Shown here: positions 1 to 5,183 of the stretch, piece after piece
Position numbering within the stretch: position 1 is the first letter of the stretch
Layout of the letters: each line of letters starts with the position of its first letter
Assembly (NCBI GenBank): GCA_028865585.1
Contig: JAGWJU010000054.1
Location: 1-7,520 of the forward strand
DNA length: 7,520 bases
Reading direction: 5' to 3'
From: Elusimicrobiota bacterium
GTDB taxonomy: Bacteria > Elusimicrobiota > Elusimicrobia > UBA1565 > UBA9628
Made by a program: the position numbers and the translations under genes
Notes under the pieces: generated by a model
Seen by the model: only the letters and a program-made list of their open reading frames with translations
Databases searched by the model: none
Told to the model about the DNA's origin: nothing

Positions 1-1
1 G

Positions 2-130
2 CACCGCGTGGCCACCATCAGCTACGGCAAGGACAAGCCGATTTGCCGGCAGATGACCTCGTCTTGCTGGCGGCAAAACCGCAGGGCCGACACGCTGTTG
101 GCCGAGCCCGCGGGCATGGCCGGGACTTAA
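2..130 (+). CDS. pal: C-terminal end of a Pal/OmpA-like peptidoglycan-associated lipoprotein (5' truncated)
   Basis: Only the last 42 codons are in the window; the reading frame is open from base 2 and ends with TAA at 128-130. The peptide contains SYGKDKPIC, then SCW, then QNRRAD. This is the usual end of the OmpA-like domain in Pal: a strand SYGxxxP, a short loop that in many Pal proteins carries two cysteines, and a helix starting with the conserved NRRA. In the family this domain binds peptidoglycan from the outer membrane and works with the Tol system. The two Cys here (spaced as in Pal loops) could form a disulfide. A short Ala/Gly-rich tail of about a dozen residues follows NRRA, slightly longer than usual. 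The next gene starts 19 nt downstream, so the two are probably co-transcribed. The N-terminus and lipobox are not visible, so another OmpA-C-domain protein is possible. Confidence 0.72.
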   Translation, partial: HRVATISYGKDKPICRQMTSSCWRQNRRADTLLAEPAGMAGT

Positions 131-136
131 AAGGAG
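131..136 (+). promoter_or_regulatory. Shine-Dalgarno AAGGAG for the lipoprotein gene at 150
   Basis: AAGGAG starts immediately after the TAA of the Pal-like gene and lies 13 nt before ATG 150. The spacing is longer than usual, but it is the only clear SD sequence close to a start in this window. It supports translation of this gene from the Pal transcript. Confidence 0.5.
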
Positions 137-149
137 CCTCTGAAAAGAA

Positions 150-602
150 ATGACACGGGAACAGGGACGCAAGACGGGATTCGGTTCGTTCGCTTTGGCT
201 TTCGGCGCGGCCGCGCTGCTTTCGGCCTGCGCGCACAACAAGACGATGGCGTCCGCGGCCAAGCCTGCGGCGCCGGCACCCGCGGTCAAGACGGCGTCCG
301 CGGCCAAGCCTGCGGCCCCGGCCGCGCCCGAGACTTTCGCCCAGGCGGCCAAGGGCCTCTCGGTGCATAAGTTCTGGGGCGTCGTGCAGTCGGTCGACGC
401 CAAGGATGATTCCGTGACGCTCAAGTCGCGGCGCGGCACGGTCAAGGACTTCATGGTTCTCACGGACACCAAGCTCAACCGCGGCGGCGCCGACGCCAGC
501 GTCACTTTCGCGGCGCTCAAGGCCGGCGAGCACCTGCGCGTCGTCTACGCGGGCAAGTACGCCAAGGACATCCACGTGATGATCCTGGCGCACGGCGCGT
601 AA
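150..602 (+). CDS. Small outer-membrane-type lipoprotein with an OB-fold-like (DUF5666-like) domain
   Basis: This encodes 150 aa. Residues 1-27 form a lipoprotein signal: basic n-region, hydrophobic stretch, and lipobox LSAC with Cys27. Residue 28 is not Asp, so outer-membrane sorting is the default expectation. Residues about 35-62 are an Ala/Pro/Lys linker made of two 15-residue repeats. From about residue 70 to 145 there is a compact beta-rich domain (GVVQSVDAKDDSVTLKSRRG, a DTKL strand, then LKAGEHLRVVYAG). The pattern of 'VxSVD...VTLK...TDTK...LKxGexVrVxY' resembles DUF5666/OB-fold periplasmic domains. No catalytic residues are evident. The gene follows the Pal-like gene by 19 nt with an SD between them, so an envelope-associated role with Pal is inferred, not shown. 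The exact family is uncertain; the lipoprotein call is firm. Confidence 0.8.
   Translation: MTREQGRKTGFGSFALAFGAAALLSACAHNKTMASAAKPAAPAPAVKTASAAKPAAPAAPETFAQAAKGLSVHKFWGVVQSVDAKDDSVTLKSRRGTVKDFMVLTDTKLNRGGADASVTFAALKAGEHLRVVYAGKYAKDIHVMILAHGA
248..337 (+). repeat. Two-copy 45-bp in-frame tandem repeat (Ala/Pro/Lys linker)
   Basis: The first 24 bases of each 45-bp unit (248-271 and 293-316) are identical, and the remainder has diverged. Translated, each unit begins ASAAKPAAP. It lies between the lipid anchor and the folded domain of the 150-602 protein, where length variation would be tolerated. Confidence 0.8.
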
Positions 603-623
603 GCGATTTCTTCTCCTTCAAGC

Positions 624-660
624 GGCGGCCGGCGCCTTCTTCCGGGAGGGCCCGGCCGCC
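624..660 (+). terminator. Strong GC hairpin after the lipoprotein gene (terminator without a clear T-tract)
   Basis: GGCGGCCGG (624-632) and CCGGCCGCC (652-660) are perfect inverted repeats. An inner GCC/GGC pair (634-636 with 649-651) extends the stem past a one-base bulge, and the loop is about 12 nt. It sits 22 nt after the stop at 602 and just before the -35 of the next gene. No run of T follows on either strand, so it may attenuate or protect the 3' end rather than act as a classical intrinsic terminator. Confidence 0.45.
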
Positions 661-661
661 C

Positions 662-691
662 TTGACGCCGCCGCTCCAAACACTCTAAAAT
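662..691 (+). promoter_or_regulatory. Sigma70-like promoter TTGACG-18-TAAAAT placing transcription start at ATG 698
   Basis: TTGACG (662-667) and TAAAAT (686-691) are separated by 18 bp. Only 6 nt lie between the -10 and the ATG at 698, so the predicted transcription start coincides with the start codon. There is no SD in that space. This is the clearest promoter in the window and implies a leaderless mRNA. Confidence 0.6.
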
Positions 692-697
692 CACGTC

Positions 698-1360
698 ATG
701 ACAAAGACAACGATTTTGACCGCGGCCTTGGCCGCGCTGGCGTGCGCTCCGGCGATGGGTTCGGGTTTCGCGGCGCCCGCGGGTTTCGCTCCGGCCTTGC
801 TGAAGATTGAGGCGGGCGCTCTGGCGGGCAAGGCCCAATCGGCCAAGGCCGCGGACGCCGCGCTGGCCGGAAACATCGCCATTGCGGCCGAGAACGCCCA
901 AACGCTCGACCGGCAGGCCTGGCAGCTGCGCGACGAGCTCTCGGAGTTGCGCGGCCAAGCCGAGGCCGGCCGCAGCCCCATGCTGCAAGCCCAGCTGCAG
1001 CAGGCGGCCTCGGAGATGAGCATCATCTTGTCCAACGTCAACTACGTGGGCTCCGAGATCAACAACCTGATTATCGAGGCCGCGCCCGACCCGGCGGCCG
1101 TCTCGGACGCGCAGAACCTGGAGATGGCCGCGGAGCGCTTCGCCTCCATGGCGCAGTGGCTCAACAGCGAGGCGCTTCTGGACCAAAGCGTCTTTTCCGC
1201 CGCGGGCGCGGGCGCCCAGGCCATGGAGATCCAGATGGACGCCCAGCAAATCGACTCGGGCGCGTCGGAAATCCAGAGCCTTTCCTCCGAGCTGCTTTCC
1301 AAAGTGCGGCCAGCGGCCCGCCGCCACAATGTGCTAAAATTCTCCACGACGGGCCTGTAG
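698..1360 (+). CDS. Secreted alpha-helical protein of unknown family; stop codon lies within tRNA-Ala
   Basis: This encodes 220 aa. The first ~25 residues look like a Sec signal peptide (Lys3, then an Ala/Leu-rich core, with a possible cut around residues 22-26); ALAC is not a proper lipobox. The rest is rich in Ala, Gln, Glu, Ser and Leu and low in Pro/Gly, with helix- and coiled-coil-forming stretches at about 60-105, 138-160 and 175-203. I recognise no enzyme motif or named family. A predicted -10 lies 6 nt before the ATG with no SD. The last ~11 codons overlap the tRNA promoter, and the TAG stop (1358-1360) is bases 8-10 of tRNA-Ala, so the tail may be an acquired extension after loss of an earlier stop. 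The real-gene call rests on the promoter, the signal peptide and a sensible composition. The 260-aa ORF antisense to it is a high-GC shadow. Confidence 0.72.
   Translation: MTKTTILTAALAALACAPAMGSGFAAPAGFAPALLKIEAGALAGKAQSAKAADAALAGNIAIAAENAQTLDRQAWQLRDELSELRGQAEAGRSPMLQAQLQQAASEMSIILSNVNYVGSEINNLIIEAAPDPAAVSDAQNLEMAAERFASMAQWLNSEALLDQSVFSAAGAGAQAMEIQMDAQQIDSGASEIQSLSSELLSKVRPAARRHNVLKFSTTGL
1332..1340 (+). promoter_or_regulatory. Extended -10 promoter (TGC-TAAAAT) for tRNA-Ala, inside the 3' end of the upstream CDS
   Basis: TAAAAT (1335-1340) is preceded by TGC (1332-1334), which matches an extended -10 (TGN). No good -35 is visible in the GC-rich sequence upstream. Predicted transcription start is about 1347, a few bases before the mature tRNA 5' end at 1351. 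The heptamer CTAAAAT is the same as in the promoter at 685-691. Confidence 0.5.
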
Positions 1361-1426
1361 CTCAGCTGGGAGAGCGCCTGCATGGCATGCAGGAGGTCAG
1401 CGGTTCGATCCCGCTCAGGTCCACCA
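1351..1426 (+). tRNA. tRNA-Ala, anticodon GGC
   Basis: A full cloverleaf can be folded by eye. The acceptor stem is 1351-1357 with 1416-1422, including the G3:U70 pair (1353/1420) that is the classic alanine identity element. The D stem is GCTC/GAGC (1360-1363, 1372-1375). The anticodon stem is CCTGC/GCAGG (1377-1381, 1389-1393), with anticodon GGC at 1384-1386 in the loop 1382-1388. The variable loop is 1394-1398. The T arm is AGCGG/CCGCT (1399-1403, 1411-1415) with loop TTCGATC. Discriminator A is 1423 and the CCA end is encoded (1424-1426). It should read GCC and GCU codons; GCC is very common in this genome. Its first 10 bases overlap the preceding CDS. Confidence 0.97.
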
Positions 1427-1463
1427 GATTTCGCCGCACTGACGTAAAGCCTCCCTCAGAAGG

Positions 1464-1489
1464 AAAAACCAACGCCGGACGTCCCCGGC
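1464..1489 (-). terminator. Candidate intrinsic terminator for hisS
   Basis: On the minus strand GCCGG (1489-1485) and CCGGC (1478-1474) form a 5-bp GC stem with a 6-nt loop. It is followed by GTTGG and then five T (complement of the A-run 1464-1468). It lies about 90 nt downstream of the hisS stop. A competing 12-bp perfect palindrome CCCCGGCCGGGG (1483-1494) overlaps it. Confidence 0.4.
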
Positions 1490-1500
1490 CGGGGCACGGC

Positions 1501-1524
1501 TGCGCCCAATTCCCAAATGGGGCA
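1501..1524 (+). other. Hairpin in the tRNA-hisS convergent gap
   Basis: TGC(G)CCCA (1501-1508) pairs with TGGGGCA (1518-1524) through seven base pairs with one bulged G and a 9-nt loop. It could end tRNA read-through, but no T-run follows. The remainder of the 152-bp gap (1427-1578) holds the hisS terminator candidate and an AT-rich patch at about 1528-1570. I see no gene in it. Confidence 0.3.
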
Positions 1525-1578
1525 GAACAATCTTGATTTGGTATAAAGTTACTGGTTGGTTATAAGAGGAGACCGGTT

Positions 1579-2901
1579 TTACTGCGATGGATATTTCTCA
1601 ACGAGCTCTTCCGCCTTCACCAGCCGCTCTTCGCCGGTCTTGAGGTTCTTGGCCTTGACCAGGCCGGCTGCGGCCTCGTCGGGGCCGATGATGAGCGCGT
1701 GGGCCGCGCGCTTGGCGTCGGCGTACTTGAACTGGGCCTTTAATTTGCCCGTGCCGGGGTAAAGGTCGGCGGTTTTGCCGGCCGCGCGCAGGCGCCGCGC
1801 CAGCTCCAGGGACTTTTCGCGCAGGGACTCGTCGAACACCAGCACGCAGAACTCGGGTCCCGCGCTCGCCGCGCCCGCGCCCGATTCTTCCAGCAGAAGC
1901 AAGAGCCGCTCGAAGCCGATGGAGGCCCCGCAGGCGGGCACCGCGGGCCCGCCGAATTTCTCCGACAAGCGGTCGTAGCGGCCGCCGCCGCCCAAAGAGC
2001 CCGAGAGCTTGGCGTGGCGAAACTCGAAGACCGGGCCGGTGTAGTAGTCCAGGCCCCGCATCAAAGAGGGGTTCACGCGCACGTGGGTCCAGCCAGAGGC
2101 GGCGAGCTCCTTTGCAATCCAGGCCAGGCGCTGGTAGCTCTGCGGCCCCGCGGCCTCGTAGGCGGACAAATCCGCCGCGGCGCCCGCGGCATCGGCCATG
2201 AGCGTCTTTTGCAGGGCCGCGACCGGCTCCGCGCCCAAAAGCCCCAAGAGCTCGGCTTCGACGCTCTCGCGCGGCGTTTTGTCCAACTTGTCCAAAGCGA
2301 TGCAGGCCTGCCCGCGCTGGGACTCGGGCGCGCCGGCTTGGGCCAGCGCCGCGTAGACCAAGGCGCGGTCGTTCAAGTGCACGGTCGCGTCCGCGAAGCC
2401 CATGCGCTCGAAGGCCGTCAAAATCGCCGAGATGACCTCCACCTCGCACAGCGGGCTCTCCGAGCCGATGATGTCCGCGTCGCACTGGTAGAACTCGCGG
2501 TAGCGGCCCTTTTGCGCGCGTTCGGCGCGCCAGACCGGGCCGATGTGGAAGGCCTTGAAGGGGTGCGGCAGCCGGCTTTGGTGCTTGGCGTAGAAGCGGG
2601 AGAGCGGCAGGGTCAAGTCGAAGCGCAGGCCCAAATCGGAGAGTTCGCCGTTGGCGGCGCGCGCGGTCTCCAATTTGTCGCCGCGCTTTAAAATCTTGAA
2701 GATGAGCTTCTCGTTCTCGCCGCCGCCCTTTCCGGTCAGGACCGCCAAGTCCTCCACCGCCGAGGTCGCGATGGGCTCAAAGCCGAAGGAGCGGTAGACC
2801 TCCGAGATGACGCGCACCGCGAACTCCCGGCGCGCGCAGGCCTCGGGCAGGAAATCGCGGAAGCCGGACGGCGGGTTGACGGGAATGCTCACGTCGGTCA
2901 T
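1579..2901 (-). CDS. hisS: Histidyl-tRNA synthetase
   Basis: This 440-aa class II synthetase charges tRNA-His with histidine in the cytoplasm. Visible motifs include GFRDFLPE near the N-terminus (13-20) and RFDLTLPLSRF (93-103). Motif 2 falls in the GPVWRAERAQKGRYREF segment (121-137). The HisA signature RGLDYYTGPVFE is at 282-293, GGGGRYDRL at 304-312, and motif 3 CGASIGFERL at 324-333. A C-terminal anticodon-binding domain follows from about 350 to 430. Length is normal. The DLT-P-xRF and REFYQCDADIIG variants place it in the class shared by Bacteroidetes, archaea and eukaryotes rather than the E. coli class. ATG 2901 is the first start after an in-frame TAG; a GTG at 2892 (codon 4) is an alternative. 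No SD precedes either. The gene is convergent with tRNA-Ala and divergent from the receiver gene. Confidence 0.96.
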   Translation of the reverse strand: MTDVSIPVNPPSGFRDFLPEACARREFAVRVISEVYRSFGFEPIATSAVEDLAVLTGKGGGENEKLIFKILKRGDKLETARAANGELSDLGLRFDLTLPLSRFYAKHQSRLPHPFKAFHIGPVWRAERAQKGRYREFYQCDADIIGSESPLCEVEVISAILTAFERMGFADATVHLNDRALVYAALAQAGAPESQRGQACIALDKLDKTPRESVEAELLGLLGAEPVAALQKTLMADAAGAAADLSAYEAAGPQSYQRLAWIAKELAASGWTHVRVNPSLMRGLDYYTGPVFEFRHAKLSGSLGGGGRYDRLSEKFGGPAVPACGASIGFERLLLLLEESGAGAASAGPEFCVLVFDESLREKSLELARRLRAAGKTADLYPGTGKLKAQFKYADAKRAAHALIIGPDEAAAGLVKAKNLKTGEERLVKAEELVEKYPSQ

Positions 2902-2937
2902 TATAGTATACTAGGGCGCGACGCTTGATCCGCCCAA
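2900..2937 (-). promoter_or_regulatory. hisS promoter region with a palindromic TAGTATACTA, possibly bidirectional
   Basis: The 10-mer TAGTATACTA (2904-2913) is its own reverse complement. On the minus strand TAGTAT (2913-2908) lies 18 bp from TTGGGC (2937-2932) and 6 nt before the hisS ATG. Further down, TATAAT (2905-2900) lies 7 nt before the GTG at 2892. On the plus strand the same palindrome offers TATACT (2907-2912), which would start the receiver gene transcript at about 2919. The -35 elements are weak in both directions. Confidence 0.5.
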
Positions 2938-2943
2938 TTTCCA

Positions 2944-4107
2944 ATGTCCGACGTCCTGATTTTTGACGACGACCCCGCGGTCGCGGACCTGCTCTCGGGC
3001 CTCCTGCACGCCCGGGGCCTGAGCGTCGACGCCTACACGAGCGGCGCGGGCGTGGTGCAGACCGCGCTCGACTCCCGCCCCAAGCTCCTCATCCTGGACG
3101 TCATGATGCCGGGCATGGACGGCCTGACCGCCTGCCGCATGATTCGCGCCAACGCCGCCGCGAGCCGGGTCAAGATTCTCATCTTGACCGCCAAGCGCTT
3201 CGCCGAGGATCGCGCCGCGGCCCAGCGCTACGGCGCGGACGCGTTTTTGGCCAAGCCCTTTCAGGTCTCCGAGCTCGAGCGCACCATAGAAAAGCTTCTG
3301 GGCCTGCCTGTCGCGCCCGAAGCGCCCGCACCCAAGGCGCCGGATCTGCGCGCGTCTTTTTTGGGCGGCGCGGCGGTCTTGAAGGCCGACTCCCTCTGGA
3401 TTTTCTGCGACGCGGGCGCGGGCCTCGCGCGCTTCGTCGCCGCGCAAAGCGCGTTTCCGCCCGAGTGCTGGCTGCTCCTAAGCCGCTACGAGCCCGCGGC
3501 GCTTGCGGACTTGGAATCCTTGTCCGCCGTGCCGGCCAAGGGCTCGCGCCTCAAGATCATGGGGCCGGACGACCCGGAGGGCACGCTCCAGCGCCTGGCT
3601 CCGCGCTTGACGAGGCCGCTGGGCGGGCGCGCGACGCCGCTCCTTTATCCGCAGAGAGAAGGCGAGTTCATCCTGGCGCCCGGCGTGCAGGGCAAGGCGC
3701 TCTACACCCAGCACCCCGGCCCGACGCTGGCCTACCGCGTCAATTTCGGGGGCTTGGGCGCGGTCTGGTGCCCGGCGCATGAAATCAGCTCCGAGGCGGC
3801 GGCGTGGCGCGGCCACGAGATGAACAAGTTCCGCGATTTTTTCGGCGGCGCGGGCCTCCTTTTCCACGGCTACCGGCGCTCCGTCTTAGGCCCGGCCCCT
3901 GCGGGCGGCGGGCGCGGCGCGTGGGAGCCGGCCGCGGATTTGGCGCTTGAGTCCAAGGTCCGGCGCCTGGCGTTGTTTGCCTTGGACGGCGCCAAACCAA
4001 CCACGCAAGAACTTTCCCCCATTTTGGCGCCGCGCGTGGCGGCTCGGGGCGGGACGATGCAGGCGCAGGCCTGCGGCGGCGGCGAGGAGTTCTTCCTTTA
4101 CTTTTAG
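2944..4107 (+). CDS. Response-regulator receiver fused to a degenerate metallo-beta-lactamase-like domain
   Basis: This encodes 387 aa. Residues 1-120 are a complete CheY-like receiver: acidic pocket D8-D10, phosphoacceptor D52 in LILDVMMPGMDG, T82 and K104 (AKPF). A Pro/Ala linker follows (122-134). Residues about 140-387 match, by eye, the layout of PhnP-like MBL folds: LWIFCDAGAGL (strand and turn like 'IFDAGTGL'), LLLS (177-180), KIMGPDDPEGTL, QHPGPTLAYRV, WCPAHE, GLLFHGY, and ALESKVRRLALFALD. The metal ligands are largely missing: the HxHxDH site reads RYEPAA (181-186), the usual Asp is Gly309, and the later His sites are AW (326-327) and A346. Only His257 survives. The family is normally a zinc hydrolase; here a binding or signalling role is inferred. 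No kinase is nearby. Start is ATG 2944, with no clear SD. Confidence 0.85.
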   Translation: MSDVLIFDDDPAVADLLSGLLHARGLSVDAYTSGAGVVQTALDSRPKLLILDVMMPGMDGLTACRMIRANAAASRVKILILTAKRFAEDRAAAQRYGADAFLAKPFQVSELERTIEKLLGLPVAPEAPAPKAPDLRASFLGGAAVLKADSLWIFCDAGAGLARFVAAQSAFPPECWLLLSRYEPAALADLESLSAVPAKGSRLKIMGPDDPEGTLQRLAPRLTRPLGGRATPLLYPQREGEFILAPGVQGKALYTQHPGPTLAYRVNFGGLGAVWCPAHEISSEAAAWRGHEMNKFRDFFGGAGLLFHGYRRSVLGPAPAGGGRGAWEPAADLALESKVRRLALFALDGAKPTTQELSPILAPRVAARGGTMQAQACGGGEEFFLYF

Positions 4108-4132
4108 CGCCCGAAAGCGCTCATCCGAAAGT
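4100..4132. terminator. Convergent-gene hairpin overlapping both stop codons
   Basis: The outer stem ACTTT/AAAGT (4100-4104, 4128-4132) and inner stem AGCGC/GCGCT (4106-4110, 4117-4121) enclose a CCGAAA loop. The receiver-gene stop (4105-4107) and the thioredoxin-gene stop (4121-4123) both fall in it. The genes are 13 nt apart, so any termination in either direction must occur here. There is no T-run of more than four, so efficiency is doubtful. Confidence 0.4.
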
Positions 4133-5170
4133 AAACGCGTAGGCGCGCGCTCCGGGCTTTAGGAACTTGATGACCAGCACGTGCCGGCCGTAGGGCGCGC
4201 GGGAGAGGTTGTAGAGCCGGGGCTTGGAAATCGTGGTGAGCGCGCGGCCGTGCGGCGTGCGCACGTCCTGGCCGCGGTCGGCGTCGGTCTCGGGCTTGCC
4301 GTCCAGGGTGATCTCGGCTTGGACGGGGTGCGCCGCGCCCAGCACCAGGTTGGCGCGCGAGGCGTCAAAGACCAGGATGATCTCGGCGCCGGGCTTTTCG
4401 GCCCGGGCGAACTCCCGGGTCACGGTCCAGCGGCCGCTCAAGTAAAAGTGGTTGAGCGCCAGGTCCTTGGCCGCGGGCGCGGAAAAGTCCTGGGCGTGGT
4501 CCGGCCGCGCGCCCCGCGCGTTGCCCATGTACTGCCGGCGCGAGTAGCCCAGGTACATCTCGGGAGAATCGATGAGCGCGAAGTCGACGGCGTTTGGGAG
4601 CTTGGTCTCGGGCACGCCGATTTTGGGGCCGCCTTCCTCCAAAAGCTCGCGGATGCGCCCTTCCGATTGGGAGTAGCCGCCTTCGCCGAAATGCACGTAG
4701 CGAATGACGCCCTTGCGGTCGATGAAATAGTGCGCGGGCCAGTAGTGGTTCTCGTAGGCGTCCCAGGTCCGCAGGTTGTTGTCCATGGCCACGGGGTAGG
4801 TGACGCCGTACTTCTTCAAGGCCATGCGCACGTTGTCGGCCTCTTTCTCGAAGGAGAACTCGGGGCTGTGCACGCCCACGATGACGAAGCCGTCCTTGTG
4901 GTAGAGCTTGTACCACGCTTCCAGGTGCGGCAGGGTGCGCAGGCAGTTGACGCAGGAGTAGGTCCAGAAGTCGACGAGCACGACCTTGCCTTTGAGGCTT
5001 GCCGGCGTGAGCGGCTTGTCCGTGTTGAACCACTTCGCGATGCCCGCGAAGGCCGGCATGTGGTCACCGGGGCCGGCCGCGCGGGCCTGGGGCGCGGCCG
5101 CGCCCAACAGGGCCAAGGCCAGGGCCAGCGCCGGAATTTTGGCGAAAACGCGCCGGAAACCGTTCGTCAT
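4121..5170 (-). CDS. Exported DipZ-like thioredoxin-family protein (stand-alone periplasmic half)
   Basis: This encodes 349 aa. Residues 1-31 form a Sec signal peptide (basic start, ALALALALLGAAA core, cut likely after QARA or nearby). Residues about 35-180 are a TlpA/redoxin thioredoxin fold: FWTYSCVNCLRTLPHLEAW with the active-site pair C73-V-N-C76, and WPAHYFID with the cis-Pro P145. Residues about 200-349 form a beta-rich domain (SPEMYLGYSRRQY, LSGRW, a run ending in AYAFTFG) like the C-terminal half of DipZ. In DipZ these parts are fused to a CcdA/DsbD-type membrane domain; here that domain is absent and replaced by a signal peptide. Expected role: thiol-disulfide exchange in the periplasm, with the electron donor unknown. 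The gene starts 10 nt after the hydrolase stop, so the two form an operon. A TAGAAT lies 7 nt before the ATG. Confidence 0.88.
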   Translation of the reverse strand: MTNGFRRVFAKIPALALALALLGAAAPQARAAGPGDHMPAFAGIAKWFNTDKPLTPASLKGKVVLVDFWTYSCVNCLRTLPHLEAWYKLYHKDGFVIVGVHSPEFSFEKEADNVRMALKKYGVTYPVAMDNNLRTWDAYENHYWPAHYFIDRKGVIRYVHFGEGGYSQSEGRIRELLEEGGPKIGVPETKLPNAVDFALIDSPEMYLGYSRRQYMGNARGARPDHAQDFSAPAAKDLALNHFYLSGRWTVTREFARAEKPGAEIILVFDASRANLVLGAAHPVQAEITLDGKPETDADRGQDVRTPHGRALTTISKPRLYNLSRAPYGRHVLVIKFLKPGARAYAFTFG

Positions 5171-5177
5171 GGCCGAT

Positions 5178-5183
5178 ATTCTA
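5178..5183 (-). promoter_or_regulatory. -10-like TAGAAT ahead of the thioredoxin gene, containing the hydrolase stop codon
   Basis: On the minus strand TAGAAT is followed by 7 nt and then ATG 5170. The TAG is the stop codon of the hydrolase gene. The nearest purine-rich stretch (AAAGGA) is about 20 nt from the ATG, too far for a normal SD. No good -35 is visible, so this is tentative. Confidence 0.3.

Noticed and set aside
698..760. Lipobox in the 698 protein (ALAC)
   Set aside because: The residue at -3 is Ala and the hydrophobic order is not that of a lipobox; an ordinary signal peptide is more likely.
545..1327. 260-aa ORF on the minus strand opposite the helical secreted protein
   Set aside because: Arg/Gly/His-rich composition, no motif, and it overlaps a gene with signal peptide and promoter on the plus strand; typical antisense shadow in GC-rich DNA.
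1483..1494. CCCCGGCCGGGG palindrome as an operator or attachment core
   Set aside because: It is GC-only in a GC-rich genome, has no second copy in the window, and is better explained as part of the hairpin cluster between convergent transcripts.
1156..1536. 126-aa plus-strand ORF that reads through the tRNA
   Set aside because: It translates a complete tRNA-Ala and sits out of frame with the better-supported CDS.
2014..2691. 225-aa plus-strand ORF within hisS
   Set aside because: It is antisense to well-conserved HisRS motifs and has no recognisable product.
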